Assembly (NCBI RefSeq): GCF_014529535.1
Contig: NW_023503464.1
Location: 582,122 to 646,121, forward strand
Reading direction: 5' to 3'
Origin: Bradysia coprophila
Lineage: Eukaryota > Arthropoda > Insecta > Diptera > Sciaridae
DNA: 64,000 bases
A model generated the notes under the pieces. The model saw only the letters and a list, made by a program, of their open reading frames with translations. It was not told where the DNA came from and searched no databases. Numbering within the stretch: position 1 is the stretch's first letter; each line of letters begins with the position of its first letter. Below are positions 46,020 to 57,599 of this stretch, in pieces. The translations under genes and the position numbers were made by a program.

Positions 46020-46889
46020 TCCGTTTAAGATGATACACAATTTGCTAGACTAATTGTAGATGACTATATGTTGATGCACAATTAGCTAGACTAAATGTGC
46101 ATCCGTTTAAGATGATGCACAATTTGCTAGACTAATTGTAGGTGCTTCTAAGTTGATGCACAATTAGTTAACATAAATGTTTCATTCAATCGATTGTGCA
46201 TCGTCTTAGGTGAATCGATTGAATCAAATGTGCATTCCCCTAAGACGATGCACAATCGATTAGGTCGAATGAGATTAACACAAGAAGGTGCACAATTGAT
46301 TAGATCAGACGTAAATTCGCATTAAAGTTTACACACTGAGGAAGTTATCTTTCTCTACTATAGATAATGTTTTACCAAATTAATAGGACTAAAAGATGTG
46401 TATATCGAAAATGTGATAAATCTTTTAACATAGTTGAAAAGTTACTGCTGACTCTGTAATACTTTGAACACAAATGTCTGGGCGATAATTCCTCAATTTC
46501 AGTTAGCTGGGTGATAATTCCAAATTCACTGGGCGATAATTCCTCAATTTCTAATAGCTGGGTGATAATTCTAAATTTACTGGGCAGTAATTCCTCAGCT
46601 TTAACTAGCTGGGGAATAATTACCAGATAGCTGGGTGATAATTTCTGGGCGATAATTCCCCGGGTGAAAGTTCCCAGTTAGTCTGGGTGATAATTCCTGG
46701 GTGATAGTTCCCTGGGTGATAATTCCTATCGAGCTGGGTGATAATTCCTGGGCGATAATTCCCCGGGTGATAATTCCCATCGAGCTGGGTGATAGTTCCT
46801 GGGCGATAATTCCCCGGGTGATAATACCAATTAATTTTTGAAAAAATCTGTCTGGGCGATAATTCCCTGGGCGATAATTCTGGTCGCCG
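46020..46889 (-). repeat. right inverted end of the 20-kb element
   Basis: Reverse complement of the left end, with small indels: diverged monomers, CAATCGATT dyads, unique part, then iterons of the type CTGGG(C/T)GATAATTCC to 46878 and a possible extension to 46889. Confidence 0.8.
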
Positions 46890-47082
46890 AAGTTTTGGTT
46901 GTTTTTTGAAGATGTGGCTTATCTATCGAAAAAGGCTTCTCCACTGATCATCGCCAATATATAACTCGCTGTGACTCACTCATATCAAATTTATTTTAAT
47001 CTTTAGAAATTTCAAACCATCTTACGCAACAAGAAAATTGCTTTCCGCAACAGTTTGCATTTGAACCCCGCTGATAAAGCTG
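46890..47082. other. 3' flank of copy B
   Basis: Matches 49030-49263 downstream of copy C ('ccaatatataactcgctgtgactcactcat'), and carries a minus-strand AATAAA within AAATTTATTTTAAT; part of the segmental repeat. Confidence 0.55.
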
Positions 47083-47745
47083 TTAAGAGTGTGTGACGTT
47101 TCCCACAAGTGTGACCTCGAATATTTTGTGCTTTGTCCCATCAGTTAACACTGAGAACACCATGTGCACAAAAATTGTTGTCGCAGGCAAAACAGGCGGA
47201 AATCTGTCCGTTTCGAAAATGTGATTCCTCATCGATAGAACAAAATTCTGCAAAAATAAATTGAAGTAATACGTCAAAATAGAACATTGACTAACACCTT
47301 TTTCAAGGGACACTGTTGTGGTGGATACGGTAGATGCATTTGTTCCGATAATAATTTATAAGCCAGTTGGACAAGTGGCTCATATCTCCGGTCGCGCGCT
47401 AATCTGCAAATACTCAGCGTCTTGTTCATAAAATTTATGTCAAAGTTTTCGGACCCGTCTGAGCTAAATTTTGTAATGGCGTGAAGAAATATGTGATCAA
47501 TGTCCATGATAGCCTTTACTGAAAAAGACACTGAGCCATCGTCAGACAAGGTAAGATTCAAGTTACCGTACTTCTTGTCATAATTGTATGTTAAGTTTGA
47601 GTGCGTCACTTTGACTCTGCGCTAAAATTTGATGAAATCTTGAAAACTTTGAAATCATTTATTACGATCAACTGCCTACCCAAGCATAAACCTGAGCATT
47701 AAAGTACAATAGCCATAGAATAGGAAGATACTTTGAAATAAACAT
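47083..47745 (-). CDS. DUF1091-like secreted protein, copy B
   Basis: Three exons on the minus strand: 47680-47745, 47298-47621 and 47083-47247; all introns phase 0; 184 aa. Seen: signal peptide MFISKYLPILWLLYFNAQVYA, a middle with LSICRLARDRRYEPLVQL, then a CP motif (QQCPLKK) and a hydrophobic-rich C-terminal part ending HS. Length, signal peptide, and the spacing of the single Cys in SICRLA and the later CPxKK fit the fly DUF1091 family, small secreted proteins of unknown role, some linked to taste and pheromone tissues. Relative to C it has three extra residues (YPP) before the CP motif. Copy A is broken; B is separated from it by the 20-kb element. Confidence 0.78.
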
Positions 47746-48108
47746 TTTAAGCGGAATAATTGGATGCGAGAACGGTCATCATCAATACTGATTTAGTCAC
47801 TCCGATACTTTTCCACCTGATTTCGAATTTGTAATGGAATTAGGCGAAAACAGAATTTGTTATGTCAATCGTGTCGATAGTTAGCATTATCATCATTATT
47901 ATTACAGTTTCACGCCTTAGTTACCATGACCAAAACAAGTCCAATAAAATTAAAAATTGATTAGCAGCACCGCACCATGCATCAAATGCCTTTACAGTAT
48001 AGGCAGGGGTAAACGGTTACGGATAGTCAACATTCTTCGAAAATCATGAAAACAACAAAAGGCACGAAATCAGGAAAAAAATCCTGAAAGTCAACAAAAG
48101 TCGTGACA

Positions 48109-48264
48109 ATAGATCATTGTCAATGTCGTTTGAGATGTCAAATGAGCTGTCATTTTCACAAAGCTAACCACATGTTACAAAAATTTATATGGAGCTTTGT
48201 GAAATTGACAACTCATTTGACACTATTTTGAGAGAAGAAACCGTTATTTGACACTGATCTATAG
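48109..48264. mobile_element. 148-bp MITE with ATAG duplication
   Basis: Element 48113-48260 with imperfect inverted ends (ATCATTGTCAA / TTGACACTGAT) between two ATAG copies. The paralogous site beside copy A reads 'gacaatagtgcgatat' (about 26556) with no insert, which proves the borders. It arose after the segments were duplicated. Confidence 0.85.
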
Positions 48265-48269
48265 TGCGA

Positions 48270-49263
48270 TATCTATTCGAAAGTGTCATATCTTTTCAGT
48301 TGGCACTGCCAAAGGCACTAATAAGTGAATAGTGGGACTGCTGTCAATTCAACTATTTTCAAAGAATTGAAAAGTTGCCAACACTGCTCGTGATAGGACG
48401 TGGATGACATTGACAGCGTACATGTGTTCGTCCAGTTCTGACAACTTAACATTTCGCTGACTATGCACATTATACCAGAAATGTGTTAACAGGTGGCACT
48501 GTGCAGACCCCACAAGTGGAATGAACATGACGAGATTTCAGAGAAATGTGGAAATCATGCATACAATGCTTGGAAATTATCGACGGACTCAGCTCAAACA
48601 AAAAGGTAATCTTTTATCCCCCAAAATTTAAATCGATGGGTACCGCACTTCTTGGACAAAAACAAAGTATTAAGAACTAGAGGAACCTAAGTTTTTCAAA
48701 CAATTACGTAATCTATTAATAATTTGCTATGCCCTGCAAAAGTGAGTTTTAATGCTAGTGTCATGCATGTAATGCCTCATTTTCGCGGAGTGCTGCAAGT
48801 AACAGTCATTTGCATAACAAGGGATAAATACATGGAAAGTAGGGTTTTTGTGTGAATTTTGTTGATCCGATTACTGTCTGAATTGACATCTTCGCCAACA
48901 GTGCGTTGTGTTCGCCCAAAAAAAAAACTCATACAAATTTTAGAAAGAACAAAACATTTATCGAAACTGAAGAAAGGCTACGTTTGAAAGTATCGTAACT
49001 TGTAAATGATCTCAGATCACATTTTAGGTGAGAATTTTTGGATGTTTTTTTTAGATTGGCTTATCGATTTAGGCTTCTCCACTGATCTCTGATCATCGCC
49101 AATATATAACTCGCTGTGACTCACTCATATCAAATTTATTTTAATTTGAAGAAATTTCAAACCATTCTCCGCTCCTAAAATTTAGGACTTAAATTAAAAT
49201 CTTACGCAACACGAAAATTGCTTTTCCGCCACACTTTGCGTTTGAATCCTGCTGATAAAGCTG
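48270..49263. other. spacer between DUF1091 copies B and C
   Basis: No gene. 48330-48620 is repeated after copy C (50280-50650: 'ccaacactgctcgtgatag', 'catgtgttcgtccagt'). 49130-49141 holds an AATAAA on the minus strand that may serve copy C. Confidence 0.6.
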
Positions 49264-49925
49264 TTAAGAGTGTACGACTTTTCCCACAAGTGCGACCTCG
49301 AATATTTTGTGCAATGCCTCATCAGTTGACACTGAGAACACAAGGTGAATAAAAATTGCAGTTGCGGGCAAAACAGGCGGAAATCGGTTCGTTTCGAAAA
49401 CGTTGTTTCTCACAGATAAAAAAAAATTCTGCAAAAATGACCTGAAGTAATATGTCAAAATGGAACAGTTACTAACAGCAAAACACCTTTTTAACGGGGC
49501 ACCGTTGTGGTAGACGCATTTGTTCCGACATTATTTTATAACCCAGTTGGATAAGTGGCTCGTATCTACGGTCGCGCGCTAATCTGCAAATACTCAGCGT
49601 CTTGTTCATAAAATTTATGTCAAAGTTTTCGGACCCGTCTGAGCTAAATTTTGTGATGGCGTGAAGAAATATGTGATCAATGTCCATAATAGCCTTGGCT
49701 GATAAAGACAATCCATTGTCAGTCAAGGTAATATTCAAGCTACCATACTCCTTGTCATAATTGTATGTTAAGTTTGAGTACATCAGTTTGACTCTGCGCT
49801 AAAATTTGATGAAATCTTGAAAACTTTGAAATCATTTATTACGATCAATTGCTGCCTACCCAGGCATAAACATGAACATTAACGTACAATAGCCATAGAA
49901 TGGGAAGATGCTTTGCAATAAACAT
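49264..49925 (-). CDS. DUF1091-like secreted protein, copy C
   Basis: Exons 49860-49925, 49487-49798 and 49264-49428 on the minus strand, phase 0 introns, 180 aa. Signal peptide MFIAKHLPILWLLYVNVHVYA. The rest follows copy B closely: TLSICRLARDRRYEPLIQLGYK, QRCPVKK, then FETNRFPPVLPATAIFIHLVF and a final HS. The third exon starts at the second of two possible acceptors, because only that keeps phase and matches copy B. Function unknown; secreted, probably a binding or surface protein. Confidence 0.8.
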
Positions 49926-50798
49926 TTTAATAATTACGTACAAGAATGTTCTAGTCACTCCGATACTTTTCCACCTAATTTCGAATGTGTAATGGCATTA
50001 GGCGAAAATTAGGGATAAGACGAATTTTGTGATGTCAATTCGGTCCATCGTTAACATTTTCATCATCATCATTATTATTATTACAGTTTCACGCCTTAGT
50101 TACCACGACCAAAACAAGTCCAATAAAATTATAAATTGATCAGAAGTGGTCAACAGTTCCAGATAGATTCTTCGAAAATCATAAAAATTAGGAAAAAAAC
50201 TTGAAAGTCAGGGGAAGTCACGTTAACTCGAAGTTACGGTATACACCCTTCTTCGAGGATCTATATCCACTAAATTTATCTTTCGGTCATATATTTTCAG
50301 TTGGAAATTACAAAGGCACCAATGAGTCAATGGTGTGACTCCTGTCAATTCAACTATTTTCAAAGAAATGGTAAGCTGCCAACACTGCTCGTGATAGAGG
50401 ACGCGTTTGACATTGACAGAGTACATGTGTTCGTCCAGTGCTGACAACTTAAGATTTCTCTGACTATGCACATTATGCCAGAAAAGTGTTAACAGGTGGT
50501 ACTGCGCTGACACCACAAGTAGAATGTCGAGATTTCAGAGAAATGTGACGATCATGCATCTAATACTTGGAAACGATCGACGGACTCAGCTCAGACAAAA
50601 CGGTAATCTATATATAATCGCACTTCTTGGACAAAAACAAAGTATTAAAAACTTAAGGAACCTAAGTTTCGGATGAATAGATAGAGAAGGAAATATATTT
50701 GGTGGATATGTCAAACATTTATACGAAAATTTGCAATGACGAATTCCCCAAGGCATGATTTATTAAACACCCAATACAAACTAATATCACCGAGTCCC
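49926..50798. other. 5' flank of copy C
   Basis: Third copy of the segmental repeat, ending near 50700. From 50734 a segment (AAAATTTGCAATGACGAATT) recurs inverted near 51480. No gene seen. Confidence 0.6.
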
Positions 50799-51261
50799 AT
50801 GTCACACAGACGTGAGTCGGTTATCCGAAAAACCGAAAATTTCGGATCGAACCGAAAACTTCGGTTTTGACACTAAACAAGTTAAAATAAAGCTTAACTC
50901 GTCGATATCAATTAATTTCGTCATAAACTAACCGAAAATAAATTAATTGAGTCATTGCATGGAGTTGGTATTGAAATAAAGATTGAGTCAATTACATCTG
51001 AGTTTTTTTGTAGAGCACAGCACACCCACCCATTGAATGACTTAATTATCTTAAATTCGGTTAGTTCATGACGAAACTAACTAATTTCGACGAGTTAAGC
51101 TTTATTTTAACTTGTTTCGTGTCAAAACCGAAGTTTTCGTTTCGGTCAAAACCGAACCGAAAATTTCGGATAGGTCATAACCGAACCGAAATATTCGGTT
51201 CGGTCAAAACCGATCCGAAATTTTCGGTTTTTCGGATAACCGACTCATGTCTGATGTCACA
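50799..51261. mobile_element. 447-bp palindromic element with 8-bp target duplication
   Basis: Element 50807-51253 begins CAGACGTGAGTCGGTTATCC and ends in a near-perfect reverse complement. ATGTCACA flanks it on both sides (50799-50806 and 51254-51261). Interior consists of short AACCGAAA-type iterons. The 8-bp duplication and CAG start fit a non-autonomous hAT transposon. Confidence 0.88.
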
Positions 51262-51469
51262 TGCCAAAATTCAATACTAAATACCAAATTTGGTTCCAAC
51301 AAAATTAATACGCCAATCGTGAAGGATGCATCATATTATATAGACTTTAACAACGCACTCCAATAACAGGCCACTTATTTAATTCTGGTTCTCGTGCCTG
51401 TTCTTGAAGTGCGTTGACTTTAATGATCAGAGCGAGAGTTCCGAAGAGCAATTAATAATAACTTGCCTT

Positions 51470-51700
51470 GGGGAATTCGTCATTGCAAATTTTGCACAGA
51501 ATTTACACAAAAACGGTTCCAAATTGTTCTTAGTAACTTTAAGTCGTATCATTAAGATAATCGAAAAATCATCAAACCGACATTTTTTTTTGAAATTACA
51601 CCTTACATCGCCCATTTCGACCCAGCATTGCTGCATTATTAACGCCAGCAATACTAAGTACAATTTGGAACCGTTTTTGTATAAATTCTGTGAAAAATTA
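51470..51700. repeat. inverted repeat (hairpin)
   Basis: CAGAATTTACACAAAAACGG near 51498 is mirrored by CCGTTTTTGTATAAATTCTG near 51672. The 130-codon frame over it (51404-51796) and its antisense are by-products of the hairpin. Confidence 0.7.
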
Positions 51701-51796
51701 AAAAAATATGGTTTTTTTCGTACGATTTTCTACACACAAGAAGGTCATCGAATCTGCAACCCGGTGAATCTTTACGTCGAGTCTACATTCGTTTGA

Positions 51797-52790
51797 AAGC
51801 TCTTGAAATTCCCTTTAAAATGAGCTACGACACGACTATGTTCCTTTCCAGTCACATATTTTAGAAAGCTTTAAATCCAAGAAAAATCTGAAAAAGTCAT
51901 GGTCGGGAGCACTTTTTGTAATTGTTCAACGGTGACTCAATTTTTTTTTTAATTTTAAAGTATGCCAAATTGAAGCCACGGTCTCTACGATTAATTATCA
52001 TATACACTTAGGATATATTTTTCCGCACAGCCGGCAGAACTAATCTCACTATGGCTTGGGGACCAAAAAAGTCGGTTTTCAGAGGTGCGCATGGGAGCTT
52101 CGAACTTCAATTTTTTTTTTCGTATTTTCGTGTTCAGTGGACCATTCTGCATCGAATCTACCCGCAGGCCTTAAAAAATTAAAAAAAGGTTGCAAAACGC
52201 TACACTCATACAACGAAAACAAGTCATCTGTCTGTACAAAACAAACGCAGTGCCTCATGGATTTCATCAGCCTCCGAATATTTTTTATGTTATTTATGTA
52301 TTTTCATTGTAAACAATGAGAATCGTGGATCAACTTTTTAGGCATTTTGTAGAATATACGGGATGATATAGCTTCTTTAAATCATGCAAAATTTTTGCTA
52401 AGATCATTCAAAAACCAGTATTTCCGTACTGAAGTCCCGTATTGCCGAAAGCCGGTTTTTCAACAAGCGTCCGGTATTTTCTTCCCTAATTCCTTATCTA
52501 TGGTCAAAGTGAACAGTTATTATCATTTCTCTGCACTATGTGCATCAATGCTGGTTTTCGTTTATGCGAGTCGCAGCGCCACCTAAACCCAAACACAGTG
52601 TGTTGTCAAATTTGCCTCCATCTTTCAATTTTCTTGACGCTACCGACACGCCGGTAACATCATTCATTATTGGTTTTTGGACCGGATAGGACGCGGAGAA
52701 ACGTGGAAAAAAGTGGTTTCTAAAATATTTATCAGAGAATAGATTCTTTAAGTGCTGCTGTAGAACGTGAAAAGTGACAACACAGCGAGA
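51797..52790. other. intergenic before the PB1-TM gene
   Basis: No gene or repeat that I can support. Short frames at 52056 and 52395 have no motif. The last few hundred bases presumably hold the promoter. Confidence 0.45.
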
Positions 52791-54899
52791 ATGGAGCTTT
52801 CAGGTGGAAATGAGACAAACACCAGACCGGAAAGCAATTTCAAAATTAATATCTGGAATAGTGGGGAAAAATCCATTTTCATGGCTGCCGATTTGAAGCA
52901 AATGTCAGACCTTGAAGCTGAAGTTGTTTTGCATGATCCTGAGCTAAATTTTGGGGATCTTACAATCTACTATTATGGTAATTTCACACCTACATCATCA
53001 AAAATGCGAAAATAATTTTTTGTAAATTCATTTACAGCTCGGAATGGGGATAAAATACAGATCGCCAATGCAAGTGACTTTGACAGATTCTTGGTAACAC
53101 GTTTCAATCAGAACATCTATCTGTCATGTGGAAATGGAGATGCTCGTGAACATGTGACCGAAAATTTCCCGTTGAAGCGGACCACCTCGGAAATTAGTAT
53201 CATCAGCTTGGACTCCTGCAATAGTATCGAGTCCAGCACAAGCTTGGACTCTTGGATTATCGTGGATTCATGTACAAGCATGGAATGTTCAAAAGGCTTG
53301 GATTCTTCAACAGGATTGGATGTTGATAATTCAACTCATCTGGATTCTTCAACGAGACTGAATTCTCCATCAAACTCAGATTCTTACACACGCGCGGATT
53401 ATCCAGAAAACGTAGATGTGGTCTTGGTTTCTTCAAAACTCTTTGATTCTTCAACAGGATTGGATTTGGATAATTCAATACATTTAGATTGTTCAACAAG
53501 ATTGAGTGTGGATTCTTCAAGGAGCCTGAACTCTCCAACAAACGCAGATTCTTCCACACGGTGGGATTATCCAGAATGCCAGAATTTTTCAGCAAACGCA
53601 GATTCTTATACACGCGCGGATTATCCAGAAACTTTAGATGTGGTCTTGGTTTCTTCAAAACTCTTGGATTCTTCAACAGGATTGGATTCGGATTTAGATT
53701 GTTCAACAAGATTGAGTGTGGATTCTTCAAGGTGCCTGAACTCCCCAACCAACGCTGATTCTTCCACACGGTGGGATTATCCAGAAAGCCAAGATGTGGT
53801 CTTGGTTTCTTCAACAGGATTAGATTTTGATAATTCAACTCATCTGGATTCTTCAACGAGACTGAATTCTCCAGCAAACGCAGATTCTTATACACGCGCG
53901 GATTATCCAGAAAGCTTAGATTTGGTCTTGGTTTCTTCAAAAGGTTTGGATTCTTTAACAGGATTGGATTTGGATAATTCAATACATTTGGAGTCTTCAA
54001 CAAGATTGATTGTGGATTTTGCAACGAGCCTAAATTCTCCAACAAATGCAGATTCTTACAAACGCTCAGAGTATGCAGAAAGCTTAGATGTGGTGTTGGG
54101 GTCTTCAAAAGACTTGCATTCTTTTTCTTCAAAGAGTTTGGATCCTTTAACAAGTTTTGGTTTGGATTTTTCAACGAGTTTGAGGTCTCCAACAAACATG
54201 GATTCTTCGACAAGATTTAATTTTTCAACAACAGTTGGCCCGGAGTCTTCAACAAGTTCAGATTCTCTAACAAGCGCGATTTCTCCGCCAACATTTGATT
54301 TTTCTAAAAGAGTTGGTCTGGATTCGTCAACAGACCTAAACGCTCGAAGAAGCGTGAATATTTCAACAAGCATGCATTCTCCAACAAGTTTAGATTTGGT
54401 CTCAGGTTGTTTGACAAGGTTGGATGTGGATTCTTCAACAAGCCTAAATTCTTTAAGAAACTCTTCTACAAGCCTGATCGCTGCCTCAAGACCGGATTCT
54501 TGGACTACCTTGAGTTCTTCCATAAGCGACGACTCTTCTGCAAGCTTCGATGATTCCAAAAGCTTCGATTGCCCTACAAACTTTAATTCGACATATAATC
54601 AGACGAGAACGGAGTCGATTGACTGGACCCTAAGAGACATTTTGTCTTGTTTATATGTTGGCGCGATAACTATCTTATTATTATTCTTTGCAGGATATTC
54701 TATTGTGAATACTGTGAGAAACTTGCAAACAGGATCGGATTCTAAAAATGCTGAGAACCAATTACGTGAATGGACTGAATATAAGAATATTGCTCGAAAG
54801 TATTGCTCCAGTCATCCCTCTACATCGGAAGTATGTCAGAGCATAATTTTCGATTTTCTCTCTTTTATGTCAAAACATTTTTCAATAAATAAAGCTTAG
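52791..54899 (+). CDS. PB1-like, repeat-rich, single-pass membrane protein 1
   Basis: Exons 52791-52977 and 53038-54899, phase 1 intron, 682 aa. I do not know a named family. Residues about 17-95 look like a PB1 domain: KINIWN.. early strand, then an OPCA-like region RNGDKIQIANASDFDRFL. Residues about 105-580 are Ser, Asp, Thr and Leu rich with imperfect repeats of about 50 residues (DYPES(L/Q)DVVLVSS and LDSSTRL). One transmembrane helix at 597-619 (ILSCLYVGAITILLLFFAGYS), then a tail with WTEYKNIARKYCSSHP at 641-656 and a second Cys at 662. No signal peptide, so the repeat part may be cytosolic. AATAAA overlaps the stop. A paralogue with the same intron phase and tail lies at 60520. The ATG at 52791 was taken over an upstream in-frame GTG. 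Confidence 0.8.
53290..54540. repeat. coding minisatellite of PB1-TM protein 1
   Basis: Units of about 140-165 bp built from 'gattcttcaacaggattgga' and 'acacgcgcggattatccaga' elements, at least six imperfect copies. The low complexity keeps the opposite strand open for 318 and 167 codons; those antisense frames are not taken as genes. Confidence 0.85.
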
Positions 54900-55614
54900 T
54901 GCATGGCAAGATGACTTAGTTGGTTCATTTTATATTTTAACTCTCCATATAAACAGATAACGCACAGGGCTACCATCGGGGCACATGTGCTGGCTGTTAA
55001 GATTTCAAGATATTTAATGTTGTCAAAATTTATGTTACAATCAATGTTGCTTGGGATGTCATTTGAGTTCGAATGATGGCTTAGCCACCCAAAGATGCCC
55101 TCCTTCTTTCGGTTAGGAAAGCTTAGCATCTACAGAAGTTATCACAAAAATCGTATCGAGGGATTTTTTTTTAGCTTTTTTTAGCGACTCTTTGTTTACA
55201 TGCCCAGATAGCCCTTGGCCCCAATAGTCTAAAACAGCAGTCGTTTAATTTTAATATTCTTTTATCGGCTTGTGAACGTCCACCAAGTATACAGCCTTGA
55301 AAAAGCCTCCAAATTTTCAAATAAGTGTGCGTGCCCGTTTGCATGTGTTGTGTGTTTTTATTCACACTAAGAAATCATTACTCCTATCTTTACGAGAAAA
55401 TTCAAGGCCTATTTTGATTGCATAAGCCTCCGAATATTTCTTATGTTCATGCTAGAAGCAGAGCGTTAAAAAATTTAGAGCGAACAAAAAATATAAGCTT
55501 AATCATGACAAATAATTTTAGAATATAGGATTAGTACGTAATAATTGGAGCTCAAAAACGTCTGTGCATCCATATACAATAAGTTATGTAAAACGCACCA
55601 GATTTTGAGCATCT
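54900..55614. other. intergenic, nothing recognised
   Basis: About 700 bases with no supportable gene or repeat. Confidence 0.45.
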
Positions 55615-56778
55615 TTTTAGCCCCGTACGAAGTACGAAGGGGCTTATAGGATTACGGTGCCGTGTGTAATTGATGGAATTCGAAGCAGGCGGTAAGGGCA
55701 AAGTGTTTGGCTATGTTCATAGATGACGAATCCACAATAAAAATTTTGTCTGTCCGTCTGTCCGTCTGTCACGTCGATATCTTAAGTAAATCAAATCCTA
55801 TTTCAAAATTTTTTTTTTCCCTGAGAGGTAGTTGAAATTGTGAGGCTAAGTTCGAAGATGGGCGATTTTGGGTCGAATGAAAGGTATTTACAATACCTAT
55901 CGACAAAAGTTTATGGAAATTGGATGACCGACTCGTTTGTTAGACCCCTTGGTGTGAACTAGATGCAGGGCCATTTTTGCTTGTAGGTTGGCCAAATTTG
56001 AACGTATTTAGATGGATTTTGCTTCAATAGATAGGTATTGACCGTACCAATAAGGGGAAAAAAATTCATGAAATTCGGTTCACCGGAGCGTGAGCTAGGT
56101 CTCTTGGAGTGAGCTTATATGAGGCTACTCGGCCGTACAGTGAAGGTGGTATTTTTTGTTAATATGTCGAGTAAAATTTGACCGAATTTCATGATTTTTT
56201 TTTGTTTGAAAGGTATTAATAAATGTGAATCGTCAGTACTATTTCAGGTTTCCTAATAAAATGGCCGTCGGCCGCCATTTTGGATTTTTGTAAAAACAAT
56301 ATAAATCGGTGAAAATGATACTTACAAAGTTACTGATCAGTGGAAAGTGATTGGTTATGTGTGTGTGGTGTTTCAAGGATCCCAAATATGGATATCTATA
56401 TATAAATATATATAGCTATATTGAGCTATATAACGGTATAGATAGTTATTTTGAGCTATGTACTAGCATATTTATCAGTAAATTGTTTATTTATAGGTAA
56501 ATATAGGTTAATATAGGACTGAGGAAATTTTAGGTCAATTTTAAATTTGTGTTACGTTTGGAAGGAACATCGTACGGGGCTTCGTAATTGCGCTATGCGC
56601 AATTTTTAAGACGTGCAAATTTCATAAGAATTTTACTTTACCGACGTTTACGGGCGCAGTAGACTTACGTTAAGAGTAGGGCGACGGACGAACTAGGGTC
56701 ACGTGCGCAATAGATGTACGGGTTCGTACGGGGCTCAGTCGCAGCAAACGCTCCGACTGTTCTGACGGCTCGTTTTCT
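55615..56778. mobile_element. CGTACGGGGCT-family element, copy 4
   Basis: Starts TTTTTAGCCCCGTACGAAGT, then 'gcttataggattacggtgcc', a (CTGTCCGT)n microsatellite at about 55748-55772, and ends GTACGGGGCTCAGTCGCAGC plus GACTGTTCTGACGGCT. Lacks the 145-bp units; carries AATTGCGCTATGCGCAATTT like other copies. About 1.16 kb, no protein. Confidence 0.72.
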
Positions 56779-57599
56779 TGAAACATTGTGACAATTCTGG
56801 GTTATTTTATGAAAATGGGCCCCTAAATGTTTTAAGATTTTTTGAGTATTTCTGAAAAAGATAAGTCTTGTCGATACCAACCCAGAAAATAAAGTTCGGT
56901 AAAGGAGTAAGTGGACCGTGTGTCAGGACTGGTGCTGCAAAAATCGTCATTTCGCCGTCTTGGTACGAAAAATACTATTATCACTGCCGTTAAAGTCAAC
57001 CACTTGGTTGTTGGACGGCTTTTGAAAAACACATATTGTGGCCACACTTGCTGATGAGACAGAGGCCAATTTAGAAAAACTGCAACGGAGGCTTTACCGG
57101 CAGATTCTAAGCGGGCCTTTTTTGAAAAGCACCTCCGGGGACCTGCTCCCCTAATACGTCGGAGGTCGATTCTGAAAAACACCATCGGATGGCTGGCCTT
57201 CAGAGGCCGTAGTGCACAGAGGTGATGCGTGGTGCACCGAAGTGACGCGTGATGCACCGAGGTGATGCGTGATGCACCGAAGTGACGCATGGTGCACCGA
57301 GGTGACGCGTGGTGCACCGAGGTGACGCGTGGTGCACCGAGGTGACCCAAGGTGAGATGAAGTGCACCGTGTTTGTGTTTTAAATTATAGATATTATAGA
57401 AATAACAGACATTCCAACTAAGGTTCAAAATAGTTATTTATGTCACTGCAAACTTTAGATGCCTCTGTGGCATAAAATATTGTATTTGACTGAATGCAAA
57501 GTACTTTATTATGCTCACGATACAATAAACGGCCTATTTTAAATTCCAAAATATCAACCCTTTAATAAAGTACTTTGTACCTCGATTGCATAAATAACT
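56779..57599. other. intergenic with 20-bp minisatellite
   Basis: 57212-57351 holds seven units of about 20 bp (TGGTGCACCGAGGTGACGCG). The 198-codon minus-strand frame at 56832-57428 covers it and shows no other motif; I do not accept it as a gene. Remaining sequence unrecognised. Confidence 0.6.
57212..57351. repeat. 20-bp minisatellite
   Basis: Seven head-to-tail copies of TG(G/A)TGCACCGA(G/A)GTGA(C/T)GCG. GC-rich against the background. Confidence 0.88.

Larger units (their letters stand above)
26682..46889. mobile_element. 20.2-kb inverted-repeat element filled with satellite
   Basis: Long inverted ends (26682-27540 and about 46020-46889) enclose an 82-bp satellite of about 148 copies, which is itself interrupted by a Ty3/gypsy element. 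The outermost 12 bases ATTATCGCCCAG repeat many times in each end. The element sits between DUF1091 copies A and B, replacing or splitting their spacer. It encodes nothing of its own that I can see. No target duplication is evident, so the exact outer border could be off by up to 12 bases. It resembles Drosophila FB/Galileo foldback elements in layout only, not in sequence. Confidence 0.72.

Noticed and set aside
51404..51796. 130-codon frame and its antisense
   Set aside because: Covers a hairpin (51470-51700), no known motif, no splice context.
56832..57428. 198-codon minus-strand frame rich in His and Arg
   Set aside because: Crosses the 20-bp minisatellite; no motif beyond it.
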